A stretch of DNA of 64,000 nucleotides from Heterohyrax brucei (GCA_028571685.1 CM053146.1:61289431-61353430), one strand, 5' to 3'. Numbered from the stretch's first letter, positions 11,610 to 23,904 are shown. The notes: generated by a model from the sequence alone, not told the origin. Program-made: numbers and translations.

Positions 11610-11765
11610 TTCCCAGAATCTTCTCCTAGCTTTCAACTAATAATAAGACAATTACTTCACTCTTCTGAGAATCAGTCTCCCCATCTACAAATGAGAATAA
11701 ACATACCTACTCACACAGATGTGTTGTATGGGTTAACATGTATTTGTAGATAATTCAAAATACAT
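11610..11765 (+). mobile_element. MIR SINE fragment
   Basis: 'TCAGTCTCCCCATCTACAAA' followed by 'TGAGAATAAACATACCTACT' and 'GTTGTATGGGTTAACATG' match the 3' half of MIR. Confidence 0.75.
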
Positions 11766-11877
11766 ATATATTATTACTTAAGAAATGAATTACTTAGTTT
11801 GAAAGGAATAATGCTAGAAAATATCATGAAAACAGGATATGCAACTTAGTGTTTTCTCAATCTTTGTTTTATTGAAG

Positions 11878-12043
11878 AGCCCAAGCCCAAGCCCACTGCT
11901 GTGCAGTCCCTTCCCACTCATAGATAGTGACCTTGTTGGACAGAGTAGAACTGCCACAGAGTTTCCAAGGAGAGCCTGGTGAATTTGAACTGCCAACCAT
12001 TTGGCTAGCAGACAAAGCTCTTAACCACCAGCTTTTCCATACT
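11878..12043 (-). mobile_element. AfroSINE-type SINE
   Basis: Antisense copy: 'CCCACTGCTGTGCAGTCCC' (tail), 'CAGAGTAGAACTGCCACAGAG', 'TTTGAACTGCCAACC' (B box complement) and 'GCTCTTAACCACCAGC' (A box complement). Confidence 0.88.
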
Positions 12044-12139
12044 GAGAAAGTAAAGTCAAATATTGTTGGGGGCAGGTTGTCATATGAACCACTAGTCCTA
12101 TACTAAAGGGACATGTTCCTGCTCTAAGTTTACTTACCT

Positions 12140-13095
12140 GCAAGTGTTAAATTGACTTCTGTATTTATTAAAATGTTTGCTTACTGAACAAAAGGCTGGA
12201 ACTGAAAGTATTGAATGTCTACCCCGTGTGAAACATAATTTGGGGCAATATAGCATTGAACAAAATAGGCCCTTTCTTCATGGGGTTTATATTCTTTTTC
12301 AAAGAGAAAAACAAAAAATAAATACAAAGGTACGTAAATAGTATGTCAGATGGCGATAAATGCTAGGAAGATAAATGAAAGACTGTGGAGAGAGAAGTCA
12401 GTCCTGCAGAGGAGAGACACTGGTATTTTATGCGGAACATTCAGGTGGGGCTCGCAAGAAAGTGACAAATGAGCCAAGTCCTAAAGAAGTAAAGGAGCCA
12501 GATGTCTGGAAGCAGTGCATTCCAAAGAGAACAGCAAGTGCAAATGTCCTGAGGTGGGCCCCTTACTATTTCTTTAAAGAAGAGCCAGAAGGTCAGCGTA
12601 GCTGAAGTGAGTTCAGAATTGAGCAGTAAGCTATGAGGTCAGAAAGGGCTATCTGATTTCGGACCTAGTGGACGTTTCTAAGAACGCTTGTTCTGAGATG
12701 GGAAGCCACTAAGCAGAGGAGTCACAGTATGTGACTCACACTTTTGGAAGATTGCTCTGTCCTAGGTACTGAATTAATTTGGGGGGAGGAGGTAAGCAGT
12801 GGGGGTAGAATCATGGAGACGAGTAAGCAGGCTGCTGTACCACTTCAGGTGAGAGGTGATGAGAGCTGCACTGGGGTGCTGCAATATAGGTTTTGTAAAT
12901 GGATTGTATGTACATGTGAATGAAAGGCAGAAATGAGAACAGGAAGGCTTAAAGTAGTGTATGTTTCCAAATGATCTTTGTGTTATGTTAAGTATACACA
13001 CAGACATTAATTCAACAGATGCTGACTCATGGAAATGGGAACAACAGTGAAGAAGGCAGGCATGGCGCCTTATCTCTCTCATATTTTATGGAGAA
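12140..13095 (-). mobile_element. L2 LINE, antisense
   Basis: Reads as the complement of a long L2 3' portion: 'GGGGCAATATAGCATTGAAC', 'GCATTCCAAAGAGAACAGCA', 'AATGTCCTGAGGTGGGCC', 'GATGGGAAGCCACTAAGCAG', 'GAGTCACAGTATGTGACTC'. The order matches antisense L2 copies in mammals. The two open frames of 76 and 102 codons inside it are not separate genes. Confidence 0.78.
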
Positions 13096-13224
13096 AGGAA
13101 ATTGGCAAGAAAAAGTAACCAATAAATAAGAAGAATGTGATACTTGCTATGAGTGAACTACCAATGTTGACATGCTTACAAGAAATCTCCATGAATCTTC
13201 AGAAATCATTGCTGATTATCAGGG

Positions 13225-13440
13225 TGTCCTGTATAATCCTCAGTATTCCAAGAATTGTCTGTACACCCTTGTATCAGAGCACTTGTCACATTGCATCCAA
13301 ATATTTTTGATGTAACTGTCTATTTACAAGCACTAGATTATAAATTCCTCAAAGGCAGATACTCGTACACTTCACTTTGTATCCTTAGCATTGGGTAAAA
13401 TGTGTGGCACATAGTAGGCATTTTATGTTTGTTGAATTAA
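13225..13440 (+). mobile_element. L2 LINE 3' end
   Basis: 'GAGCACTTGTCACATTGCATC', 'TAGATTATAAATTCCTCAAAG', then 'GTGGCACATAGTAGGCATTTT' and 'TGTTTGTTGAATTAAA' give a classic L2 terminus. Confidence 0.85.
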
Positions 13441-13471
13441 ACCATTATTTAAGTCCCATGACCTTATTTGG

Positions 13472-13668
13472 AAAGGAGCCCTGGTGACACAATAGTTAAA
13501 CATATGGCTGTCAACTGAAAGGTCAGTGGTTTGAACCAACCAGGTGGCTCCATGGGAGAGAAGAGCTTTCGGCTTCTGTAAACATTGCAGCCAAGACAAC
13601 TTTATGGTGCAGTTCTGCTCTGTCACATGCGGTTGCTATGAATTGGAATCAACTCAACACCATCCAAC
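13472..13668 (+). mobile_element. AfroSINE-type SINE, RTE-like tail
   Basis: Head 'GGAGCCCTGGTGACACAATAG', B box 'GGTTTGAACCAACC', then the extra 'GGGAGAGAAGAGCTTTCGGC' segment of the longer variant. It ends 'GAATTGGAATCAACTCAACA' followed by CCAACAATG. Confidence 0.9.
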
Positions 13669-13683
13669 AATGACTATGTCATT

Positions 13684-13860
13684 TGGACGGATCCCCTGGA
13701 TGGCACAAACAGTTAAGCACTCAGTTCAAAACCACCCAGAGGGGACTTGATAGACAGGCATGGTGATCTGTTTTTGAAAGGCCACACCCTTGAAAACTGT
13801 ATAGATCATTTTGGATTCACCATGAGCTAGAACTGACTTGATAGCAAGCAATAAACAACA
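13684..13860 (+). mobile_element. AfroSINE-type SINE, tandem second copy
   Basis: Starts 15 bases after the previous SINE in the same orientation: 'GGATCCCCTGGATGGCACA' head, 'CAGTTCAAAACCACCCAG', and a 'GAACTGACTTGATAGCAAG' end with AATAAACAACAA tail. Confidence 0.85.
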
Positions 13861-14654
13861 ATGCACTTATTTGGAATCAATACTATATCTAATATTGGAA
13901 GATGCTGAACCACTAGAAAGCACAGTGATTCTGTGTGGTCTAAGTTAAAGGAAAAGCTCGTTTTCCCATAAGTTGATGGACAGTTGGTGATGTTAGCTCA
14001 TTCTATTTTTTTTTGCAGTAATTTCTATGCTGAAATCTAGTTGTAAGGGAGATTAAAATGCCAGAATCTCAGTTCAGTGTTCTTTGGTTAATCTTCCCTT
14101 GAAAATGCATGAATTGTATATGGCCTCTTTGCAGTGCTATGCTTTAAGAAAGAATTTCTCAGCTGTTTGTTGCAGACAAATTAATAAACCAAAAAAAAAT
14201 TTAAAAACTACTATATTATCCTTCTAATCTAGGTATGGAAATATAGAAGCAATTTGTGAAACATTAAGAGGAACCATAGCATAACCTATCCACGTTAATT
14301 TTTTTCCCCTCTTAGATGGCCTACAGTATCTTACCTAATGACAGCCATCAGGCTTTCTGAATATTGCCTTCTGATGATTAACCTTTGGGATGCCTAGGGT
14401 CATCCTGATAAATTTAATACCTTAAAGTCCAAATCTGGTCATCTAGAATGTCCAAGTAGATAATTATCACTTCTCAAAATTAATGATTTGTACAGATTTT
14501 TTTTCTGTAGAAATTTTTATATTTCTCCTCTCCCTTGATTTGTGCTTGGGATTGAGTGTTATATTTACTTCAGATTCAGAGCAAAGATGTCATAAGACAA
14601 AATTCCCAAAATATGTCACTTTTAAGAAGCACACAAAGTAACCATTGAGAAGAA
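13861..14654. other. No gene or named repeat seen
   Basis: AT-rich unique DNA. A few A- and T-runs, nothing else supportable. Confidence 0.5.
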
Positions 14655-15600
14655 AAATGCAAGTTAGTATATTAGCCAAGAAAGGCTAGATTACACTGGT
14701 GTGTCAAGCTACCTAAAACCTTCAGTGGTTTAACATATCAGTCATCAGTCTCTGTATGTAACACAGCTTTATGTGTATAATCAGTGGTGGTGGGGACAGG
14801 CTGCTCAGTGAGGCTGATGGATAGTTCGTCTCAACATATGCTGTCAGCAAAACATGTAAAGGAAACACACAGGGTGAGTGATACACTGCCTCTGTGGTGG
14901 TTGTTAAGACTGTGTGTCAACTTGCCTGAGCCATGGTTCTTGGTGTTTGGGGAGTTATATAATGCTATGATCACTCCTCAGTTGAAATCTGCTATGTGAT
15001 CACCCAGTGATGAAATCTTCTGAATGTTATCAGTGGGGATAGGGCCTGTGGTGGTGGCTCACTTCCCCCTCAGCCTTCATCTCTCTGCCCTCTACCACCT
15101 ACTGCTTTCCTGCTCACCTTGCCGAGGTTGTTTGGTTTGTTCTGGACCCCGCAGCTGCCTCTTGTTTGTCTGATCTCCAGTTCTTGGGACTTGAGCTAGT
15201 GGCTTACCTGCAGATCTCGGAATCTGTTAGACTTCACAGCCTGTAAACAAGACATCTGCTCTCTAACCTGCTGATCTTGGGCTCCCAGCCCCTGCAGCCA
15301 TGCAAATTCTGACCCATGGGCTTGGGACATTCCAGCTTCTACAGCCATGTAAGCTGCTTCCTTGATATAAACCTTTCTCTCTCTGTGTCTATATATTTAT
15401 AGTCTACTGGTTTTGCTTCTCTGGAGAATCCAGCCAAAGCCAGCCTTTTAAAGCTACTGGAAAAGATACAAATATCTTCCTTGTTCACTTCATTCATCAA
15501 AGCATGTCACATGGACAAGCCTAAATTCCAAAGGCACAATTTGAAAAAGTGCAATCCCACCACGATTCTAGAAGAAGTGGAAAATACTTGATGAACAGCT
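14655..15600 (-). mobile_element. Decayed MaLR-like LTR, interrupted
   Basis: 'TATTAGCCAAGAAAGGCTAG', 'CAGTGGTTTAACATATCAG' and later 'AAAGCATGTCACATGGACAAG' resemble the antisense MLT1-type pattern (TTAGT..GCTATA.CAGTGG.TTAA). The block at 14,893-15,445 splits it. Family assignment is uncertain. Confidence 0.35.
14893..15445 (+). mobile_element. Interspersed LTR-like or DNA element, family unsure
   Basis: A coherent 550-base block from 'GTGGTGGTTGTTAAGACTG' to 'GCTTCTCTGGAGAATCCAGCC' with 'TTGATATAAACCTTTCTCTC' near its end. The ending resembles mammalian elements that finish 'CTATTGGTTCTGTTTCTCTGG'. It is probably nested in the decayed LTR around it. Confidence 0.45.
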
Positions 15601-16555
15601 GTCATGACTACCACAGCATGGAAGTTAGTTCTGAAACATAGCACTGATCCAACACACTTCATAAACAAATTCTAACAGATTTAACATAAATAGAAGAAAA
15701 AGACTTGTTCATAACACAAAAACTGTCTTCACGGCAGGATAGAAAATTATTACTGTAACCAACTAATTTTCTCTAACATTAAGGAACAGGAAACCAGAAT
15801 TGTGGGAATGCCGTCTAAGAGAAGAGAACTGAATAATTCTAGGTGACCAATCAATAGCAATCCAACGATAGAGAGGTCAAGTGAAGAGAAGAAGCATGTA
15901 TAGGCTTCTTTCTCCCACCCTCAATCAGGCATCTTAATTGTGTTGCAGTCCTTTTCCAAAAACAGAGGCCTCTCAGTCTGGAGGGTGTAAGCCTAAACCA
16001 TGGGGCAGAGGACCACCACTCTCCTGGCCCCCGTTTTTATAACTGTAGACCAACAGCAGCAGCAAATAAAGTTGCATCAAGAAAAATAATTGTAATTTTT
16101 CCAAATGTTAAACACTTCTGATTTCTTGTAATCTGTTTTATCAACAACATACCTCATCCCAAAGAGATGAATGAAATCCAGAACTAGGGGAGGGAGGTGA
16201 ATTATCCAGACAAGGCAAATTTATTTTCAAATTTAACAGAAAATAAGAGAAAGGTCAAATACAAAATAGAAGTCAGACCAACCTGAATATTAGATATTGA
16301 CACTTTTGTGTCTTGCCTATACTTGGTAACAGATTAGCTTTCCCAGTATGAACAGCTATAAAATTTGTCAAATGTATATGAAAAACAATTTTTTAGATAC
16401 TGGAAATTAGGAAGTGCAGGGTTGTTAATACACAAGAAAATGGAAATAAGCAAGATAAACTCTGTGATTGCTCTCATTCTCTTCCTGGAGGCATTTTTTA
16501 GCCTGCAATACAGGGAGGCAAAACTTAAATAGGTTATGGCCATCTCACAGAGTTT
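15601..16555. other. No gene or named repeat seen
   Basis: Unique-looking AT-rich DNA. No open frame with splice context. Confidence 0.45.
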
Positions 16556-17310
16556 AAGGCTATTGAAAGAGCTAGGGATGTGGACAGGGCACTATAGAGA
16601 AGAAAGCTGTGCATAGAAGAAACTCCATAAATCTGTATAATTCACCCATGCGTCTATCCATCCAGTCAGAGAGCCAGTTTTTGGCATATTACTATGCTGA
16701 TCACACAGAGGGCAAGACTCCACAAGGTGAGGCCAAAACCACCAGGGAAAGAACAATTGCCACGAAAAGAATTACAAGAACTAAGCTGAAAACTGTCCAG
16801 GTGCCAAATGGTCCAAGTACAGAGATATTATTTAACATCTGTATGTTTAATAGAAGTCCCTGAAAGATCACTTCTTAGTACTGAGGCCATGCCAGACTTA
16901 GAGAAAAGGTTATTCTAGACCTATCCTAAGAAAGCTTAAAAAGAACCCTTAAAAGTATCAAACTGATCTGTAAGCAAATTAGTTACCCTCTACAACAAAA
17001 CTCAGCACTCTATTAAGGCAGATATCAAAATCCAGATTCTCAGCAATGTACTATCTACAATGTTCAACCCAATAAAAAATTACTAGACATTGGAAGAAGT
17101 AGGAAAATGTAACCTATATGCCATAGAAACACCTTGGAATAATAGACATGATGAAAAGAACAGGTACTGAACAGAGCTATTATTAGTATTGTACAGAAAG
17201 CCATAAATATAATGAGGGTACAACAAATAGAAAATCTCAAAAGACAAAACTATTAAAAGAAATCAAATGGGAATTATAGAAATAAAAATACATCTAATTA
17301 GTGTAAAAAT
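16556..17310 (+). mobile_element. Old L1 5' region
   Basis: 'CAAAATCCAGATTCTCAGCAA' and 'TACAATGTTCAACCCAATAA' followed by AAAAATTAC and 'ATAGACATGATGAAAAGAAC' match the 5' part of ancient (L1M-type) elements. No intact frame remains. Confidence 0.5.
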
Positions 17311-17935
17311 TCTATTATACATTTAAGTTGATTTTATCTTCTGAGTTTCTAATCTTAGTTAAGTCTATCCAGTAAATTTATTTTTATTCAAATATTTCAC
17401 TTTCCTTTAAAATTGCCTTTTTAAAAATATATCTTCCTTTTCCATCCCCATTTATATCCATGTTTTCCTTTTAATCCTTTTGCTCACTTAAAGTTTTTAG
17501 ATGTTAATCACATCATATTTTCTCATTTTTGTCTCTTCTTATATCCTGATTGTTTTCTCCTGCTTATTGTTCACATTTTTATGCTCCTTCTCCCTTTTAG
17601 AATTATTTTTATTGGGTCCTACACATTACTGGTATTAAAATGTTTAGTGTCTGCATAATGTTGTCTTTCTTTAAAGAACGTTAAAATATTTTTTGATAGG
17701 CTATTAAGTTACTTACAGAGAACTAAATGCAAAAACCAAATATTTGCAAGTGAAGTCATCTTACCTCTGCCTGTTAGATATTTGCCTGGCTTTGTGGAGT
17801 TTTGTACTAAATATCCACAACTCAGTATGTAGCAACAGACATAATAAGATTCTGGTCAAGATTTCCAGAACTCTTTCTATGCATAGCTCCTCATCTACAA
17901 TATTTACTCTTGTAAAGGTCAATGTATAAATCAAT
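17311..17935. other. Unassigned AT-rich DNA, possibly antisense old L1
   Basis: Pyrimidine-rich text such as 'TTTGCTCACTTAAAGTTTTT' and 'GATTGTTTTCTCCTGCTTATT' has the look of antisense L1, but no motif is firm. Confidence 0.35.
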
Positions 17936-19695
17936 GGTACTTTCATATATTTAAATTAATAATTAAAATGATATTAAAAATACCTTTTGTGATGTATCAA
18001 AAAACTTCATATACTTAGGGATAAACTTAACAAATGTGTGTAAAACCCTTAACACTGAAAAGGAGAAAACACAGCAGAGAGAAATTAAAGAATACTTTTA
18101 AGAAATGCCAACATCTCTGCAATTATAGTTTAGAGAATAATATTAAGGTATCTAATATTTTTTAACTGATCTATAGATTAAATAATTTCAGTCAACTCTA
18201 GAATATTTTTTCGTAGTAACTGACATGCTGATTTTAGACTGCCAAGCAGTTATGGAAAAGAAGAATTAAACCTGAGCACATACAAACTGCCTAACTTTAA
18301 GCTTTACTGTAATCAGCTATATTAAATAAGACACTGTAGTGTGGGAAAAAATATTAGGACCAAGACCCACACTTCTAGAGCTGATTAATTTTGATCAGGA
18401 ATCTGAGCAATTCAATGAAGAAAGGAAAATCTTTTCAATAGATGGTGAGGGAAAAACTGGTCATATATTTGGAAAAATATTAACCTCTACTCATATCTGA
18501 TAACATAGAGAAAAATTAATTCAAGATAAATCATAGATACAGTTTCTAAAAGAAAATGTGGGAGAAGATTTTCATGACTATATAGTAAACAAAGACTTTA
18601 AAACCCTATCTATAAAAGGAATACTTGATAAAATTAATGTAATTGTAGTTAAAAGTGATAATTAGGAGACACTGCTGGGAAAATCAATAAGCAGACTGAG
18701 GAAAATGTTCACAATACTTATATTTTACAAAGTTCATGTGTCAGGAACATATAAATAAGTCCTACAACTCAATCTTAAAACAGGAAAAAGCCACCAAAAG
18801 TAATGGACAACAGACTTGAGCTGTAAATTCACAAAGAAAGACATAGAAACTGCCAATAGACATGTACACATGGTCAACATTTTTAGGCAGGGAACTGTAA
18901 ACACAAACCACAAAGCATTGCTGCTACAGACCCCAAAAATGGCTTTAAAAAACTGACACCATTAAATAACAGGCAAAAATACGATGTAATAAGAATTTTC
19001 ATACATTGATGATAGTAATGTAGAAACTGCTGAATTTGACATATGTTCTGCTGTGTACATTCTCAACAACAAAACTAAAATTAAAATATAAAGAATAATT
19101 TTAAGAGAAGTATGGTGACTATTGAGGCTGAGTGATGAGTTCTTCACACTATTTTGCTTACTTTGTATTTGAAAATTTCCACAATAAAAAAAGAATTTTA
19201 GACAAAAATGTTTATAGTGATTTTATTTGTAATATTAACAGCTGGAAAAAAACCCAAATGTCCATTAGCAGGAAAAGGGATAAACAAATTGTGGTACTAT
19301 CATACAATAGAAGATTACTCAGTAATAAAATTGATGAACTGTTTATTTAAGCAACAGCAGGAATGTTTGTGAAAAATATCTTGATGTTCCTCTCCTGCCC
19401 CCTAAAAAACTTAGGCACAAAAGGTTTTGTATTATACTAATTTCATTCATATAGAATTCTGGAAGATGCAAAACTACTCTGTGTGGTGACAGAAATCAGC
19501 AAGGTGATTGTCTCTAAATGGAATGATGGAAGGAATGAAAAAGAGTGGTCAAAGGCAAACTTTGTGGCATTATTATATGTAGGGATATGGGTTACAGGGA
19601 TATATATAATTGCCCAAACTTACTTAATTAATTAATTGCCCAAATACTTAAAATCTGTGCATTATACAGCAATATAACCTACATGTATACATGTA
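17936..19695 (+). mobile_element. Old L1 ORF2 3' half and 3' UTR
   Basis: 'ACTTCATATACTTAGGGATAA' encodes the YLGI(N/K)L block downstream of the reverse-transcriptase domain. ORF2-like text continues to about 18,950, and then a tail with 'CTTACTTTGTATTTGAAAAT' and 'TCCACAATAAAAAAAG'. A second L1 3' end follows ('GGCAAACTTTGTGGCATTAT', 'GCATTATACAGCAATATAACC'). Many stops and frameshifts: a dead copy or two adjoining copies. Confidence 0.65.
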
Positions 19696-19700
19696 TGCAC

Positions 19701-19843
19701 ACACACACATATAAAACCCACTGGCCCTAAAGGACACAGTAGAATTCTGCCCCAAGAGTTTCCAAGGAGCTCCCGGGGGCTTTGAACTGTCAATTTTTGA
19801 TTAGCAGGCCTAGCACTTTACCACTACACTGCCAGAGTTTCCA
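19701..19843 (-). mobile_element. AfroSINE-type SINE
   Basis: Antisense: 'ACCCACTGGCCCTAAAGGAC', 'CACAGTAGAATTCTGCCCC', 'AAGAGTTTCCAAGGAGC' and 'TTACCACTACACTGCCAGAG'. Confidence 0.85.
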
Positions 19844-19883
19844 CACATATATACACACACACACTCACATATACATATACATA

Positions 19884-20070
19884 CTAATTGCCACTGAGTC
19901 AACTTTGACTCACAGCAACCCCATGTGACAGGTTTTCCTGGGCTGTAATCTTAACAGGAACAGATTGCTACGTCTTCTCTTGCATGGAGCTAGCTTCTGT
20001 TGAGTTCAAACCACTAACCTTTCAGTTAGCAGCTGAGTGCTTAATCACTGTGCTACCAGGGCTCTTCCTA
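19884..20070 (-). mobile_element. AfroSINE-type SINE, longer variant
   Basis: Antisense: 'ATTGCCACTGAGTCAACTTTG', 'CTCACAGCAACCCCATGTGAC', 'GGAACAGATTGCTACGTC', 'AACCTTTCAGTTAGCAGCTG', 'CTTAATCACTGTGCTACCAGG'. Confidence 0.9.
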
Positions 20071-20096
20071 GCCAAGCCAAGTGCCGTCGAGTCGGA
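20071..20096 (-). mobile_element. 26-base SINE 3'-end fragment
   Basis: Contains 'CCAAGCCAAGTGCCGTCGAG', the complement of the variant SINE end 'CTCGACGGCACTTGGCTTGG'. It sits between copies of 'TCCTA' (20,066-20,070 and 20,097-20,101), which could be a short target-site duplication, just after the previous SINE. Confidence 0.7.
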
Positions 20097-20107
20097 TCCT
20101 ACATACA

Positions 20108-20157
20108 TTAAAAAGCCAAACCAAACTTGTTGCCTCTAGTTGATTCCAACCTGTAGG
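20108..20157 (-). mobile_element. AfroSINE-type SINE fragment
   Basis: 'AAAAAGCCAAACCAAACTTG' and 'TTGCCTCTAGTTGATTCCAAC' are the complement of the GGTTTGGTTT-tailed 3' end. Only about 50 bases remain. Confidence 0.7.
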
Positions 20158-20539
20158 AATAATAAGATACTGTTTATTTTAACAAAGCTGTAAGAAAAAA
20201 ATGAACTCAGATGACACAGACAATAGGCCAGCATCTTTTCTCAATTGCCCTGAATCACTGCCATTTATTAAGCCCTAGAGTTTACCTTTTTAAGGAGGAA
20301 ATGAGCAGTCATCACGTCAACAAAGCAGAGAACCAACATGATGGTGCAATTATAACTCACAAACATCAAAAAACAATACATAAATGCCAAGATGCATGTC
20401 CTGGGAAAAAAAAGAAAAGTAATCTAAGCCAAAAATCTGTTAAAAGATCAACGGAGAAGAAAAAAACAGAAAAAGAAAAAGAAAGAAACAAGAAAAATAG
20501 AAAGTGAAAATGAGACGCCAGAAGTAAATCTAAACATAT

Positions 20540-22085
20540 TAGTTAGCACATCAATTTTAAATTGGCTGAATATTTCAGCTAAGAAAAAAGATTATCCAGC
20601 TGGGATTTATATGTATATATAAAAGAGTAGAATGGAGCAGAATAAGACCAGCATATATATGGAATTTTGATATATGACATAGCTGGCATTGAAGAAAAAT
20701 GGGTTAATAAATGGTGTTGTGAAAACTGTTTATCCAAAAAATTGTTTATGTATGAAAAAAATTAAACTGGATCTCTGGCCCACATCATACACAGGTCAAT
20801 GTCAGTTAAATTAAAACTTTGTGAAACCATTAAAACTTTAAAAAGAACATATTATTGAATATTTGGATACAGCTGAGTTTGAGAAGAATTTCTTAATTAA
20901 AACTCAAAGAACGTCGTGCATAAATAAATGTTTAAAAATCCACTACATTAAGAACTTCTGTGAACCAAAGAAAACGTAGAGGAAAATAAAAAGGATAAGC
21001 CATTTGGAGAAGATATTCACAACATATACATATGACAAAAGTTTAGTATCTAGAATATATATGTGTATGTACATATTCTTCTTAATTTATAGAAATATAT
21101 CTATGTTTACATATATATTTGGGTTGTTACAGAATGTAACAATCCCCACAAAAAATGTGAACAAAAAATTCATAGAAAGGAAAGTGCCTTTCTAATGATT
21201 ACATATAGATTCATTCACCAGAGAAAGGCAAATTAAAACCACAATGGAAAATCATTTAGTACACACTGAATTTGCAAAATTAAGAAGTCAGACAATAAGG
21301 AATGTTGGAGAGGAAACACAGCAATGGAAAACTTTATACACTGTTGACTGAAATGTAGATTGTTATACCACTTTGAAAAATGAACATTACATACAGAAGA
21401 TTAAATGAGATCCAGTAGCACAATACTTAGACACCTGGCTGTTAGCGGCAGAGGTGGCAGTTTGAATGCACTGGACCTCCTTGGGAGAAAAAAGCTGGCA
21501 ATATGGTCCTGTAAAGATTCCTTCCATAAGGATTACAGCCTAGGAAACCATATGGGCAATATTACCTTGGCTCTATTGGGTTGCTGTGAGTAAGAATTGA
21601 CTCAAAGGCACACAACAACAATAATTAAAGGTTGACTATGCACCTAATTAATGACTCAGCAATTCTAATCCTAGGATACACCTCAGAGAAAACCTCACAC
21701 ATATGTGCATGGACACACATAGAAAATTTTCATCACAGCCTTTGTTTAAATAACAAAAATCTAGAAGTAACCTAGTTATCAATTGACAGGTAAATTTATC
21801 AGTAAATAATGTAAAAGTAAATGAACTGCTAGTACATGCATCAACATATATAACATTCACGAGCTTAGTAAGAAACTTGCAGAAAAATGTATGTACTATG
21901 ATAACATTTATGTGAAGTACACAAACCTGCAAAATTGAATAATGCAGGCACGTCGCTCATGTTATCAATAATTTGAGCTTAATTTCTTTCACTTGCATTA
22001 AAAGGACCTCTCGCTCCTACAGTGGGTGTGTGAAAGAGGGGGATGAAGAGAGGTATGTGAAGTGCTCAGAAGCTTCAGCAGGGTG
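20540..22085 (+). mobile_element. Old L1 ORF2 C-terminal part and 3' UTR
   Basis: Decayed ORF2 text in order: 'AAACTGGATCTCTGGCCCAC', 'ACTTCTGTGAACCAAAGAAA', 'AGAGAAAGGCAAATTAAAACC', 'GTTATACCACTTTGAAAAATG', and after the SINE at 21,405 'ACTCAGCAATTCTAATCCTAGG'. These are the familiar blocks of the ORF2 C-terminal region. No long open frame survives. Confidence 0.75.
21405..21630 (+). mobile_element. AfroSINE-type SINE, longer variant with RTE-like tail
   Basis: Inserted in the old L1. Head 'GATCCAGTAGCACAATACTTA', then 'GACACCTGGCTGTTAGCGGC', the middle 'GTAAAGATTCCTTCCATAAGG' and the end 'GCTGTGAGTAAGAATTGACTC' followed by a GGCACACAACAACAA tail. The tail is the same as the sense RTE 3' end in this window. 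Confidence 0.9.
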
Positions 22086-22103
22086 ACAGGAGGCAGGGAC
22101 CTG

Positions 22104-22308
22104 TTTCAAAGGCCCATTCCATTGCCTTGAAGTCAATTTAGACTTATAGTAACCCTACACAACAGAGGAGAACCATCACAAGGTTTTCAAGGCTGTGATC
22201 TTTATGAAGCAGACTGTTCCCTTTTTCCCAAGGAGTGGTTAATGGATCTCAACCACCAACCTTCCAGTTAGCAGCTGAGCACTTAACCACTGTGTCACCA
22301 GGGCCCCT
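22104..22308 (-). mobile_element. AfroSINE-type SINE, longer variant
   Basis: Antisense: 'CATTGCCTTGAAGTCAATTTA', 'GGTTTTCAAGGCTGTGATC', 'AACCTTCCAGTTAGCAGCTG', 'CACTTAACCACTGTGTCACC'. Confidence 0.88.
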
Positions 22309-22689
22309 CTTCCAAAGGTATTAGTTGTCAATTTGTCAATGTTCACAGGCTGGCAAGCGAGATGTCCTAACAAGGTCAGTGGTGGTAACGGAAGGCGTGA
22401 GAAGGGAGGGTGCTGACTGCAGAGGCAGTGTATCCTTGAGGTCAGAATTGCTCTGTTTTGTGATTTCCCTACTGCAAAATGCATCCTGTCTCTACTGACA
22501 TAGTATGATCACAGAGCGGAGCTAGAAGCAGGGATGCAGTGGTAGCGCAGGGTTTCACAAGAATCTGATTTTTGATCTCTGTGGTTCTGTTAACAGTAGC
22601 CAGCCTGCAAAAACAGGAAGTAATCCTTCCAGGATATTTGGCAGTGGTGAGGTCTTCCATCATCAAGTTCTGTTCCAGTGTGAGAGAAG

Positions 22690-22995
22690 TAGAATTGACA
22701 AGAGATAGAGTTTGGAAAGGGTCCAGAAGCCATCGACAAAAATCATGAAGTGGCTGAAAAACAGGACCTCTGAGGAAAGGTTATAGGAATTGGGCTTTTT
22801 AGCCTAGAGAAGAGGAAACCCAAGGGTGATATAACTTTGGGAATATGAATGGTTATTGTAAGGATGATAGAGACCAGCTGTTCTTCCTGACCACTGAGGA
22901 TCAAACAGAGAAGGGGAGTTTAAACTGCAGCAACAGTGAGTTATGCTAGCTACAAAGAACTTCACAGCATGCCAGACACTTAAATCCTATCTCAA
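22690..22995 (+). mobile_element. L3/CR1-type LINE fragment
   Basis: 'GGGTCCAGAAGCCATCGACA', 'GGGCTTTTTAGCCTAGAGAAG' and 'AGAGGAAACCCAAGGGTGAT' follow the CR1/L3 3' pattern (...TTTAGCCTGGAGAAGAG.AGGCT.AGGGG.GA). Deeply decayed. Confidence 0.6.
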
Positions 22996-23904
22996 GTTGT
23001 TAAAATAACTTTCAAAAAGCATGTTTCTGAACAGGACGGTTTAGTTTGGGTGTCTGTCCACAGTCTAGAATTCACACCGGATAAACTGTGTAGATCCTCC
23101 TACCATTATTCTGTTTATATCTTTGATTTTCAGGCTTTATTAAAGGTTCTGATTTCTAATAGCTACAGGAGGTGATTTGGGGCCTGTGGCACTTTGAACT
23201 TATTTTACAGAATTGAAGGAAAGAAGGGTTGTATCTTACAAAATTCTTTCCTCAATCTCACAGCATTTATCTATGCTCATGAGATTTTAAATGGCCCCTG
23301 AAATTAAAGACACCTGTGATTTCACTAGAAACTTGTTTTTATAATGCTGAAGTAGAAAATATTAAATGCTAATTTAGTTCAGAACTAGTGCAGCATTTTC
23401 TTTGGGAAATCACAATGCAAAAATCATGTAGAAGCATTTCCGTTTTTTAATTAGACTATTGAAAGAAAATCTTACATAGAAACATTTTATTTCAAGCAGG
23501 TAGAACCAGAATTTTAGCATTTTCCACATCATAAATACAGCATTTACTGTTCTTCTGTGCGGGTAACACAGATGAACTTTAATCACAGCTTTATGCAAAG
23601 ACTATTCCAGGAATACCGTTACTGGTGGTTCACATATCTATCTTGGACACCAGTGAGATAGCCTGAATTATTTCTGATGTCTTGATTTATGCCTTTGTGA
23701 CATATGCTGGAATATTAGAACCTGAGGGTATTATAAAGCTCTTAAGTATTTGAGTTGAAACACTGTTTGGAGGAAATCTCTCAGGGAAGAGCAGAGACCC
23801 CTGCAGTCTAGAAGACACTGGTAATCTTAAGGGATGAGCAGATCAGAGTTTAACACTTTAACTGTGTAAGTGATGTCACTGTAGCTTGCATGATGCGTAT
23901 ACTC
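22996..23904. other. No gene or named repeat seen
   Basis: Unique AT-rich DNA between the L3 relic and the antisense L1. No supportable exon. Confidence 0.5.
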
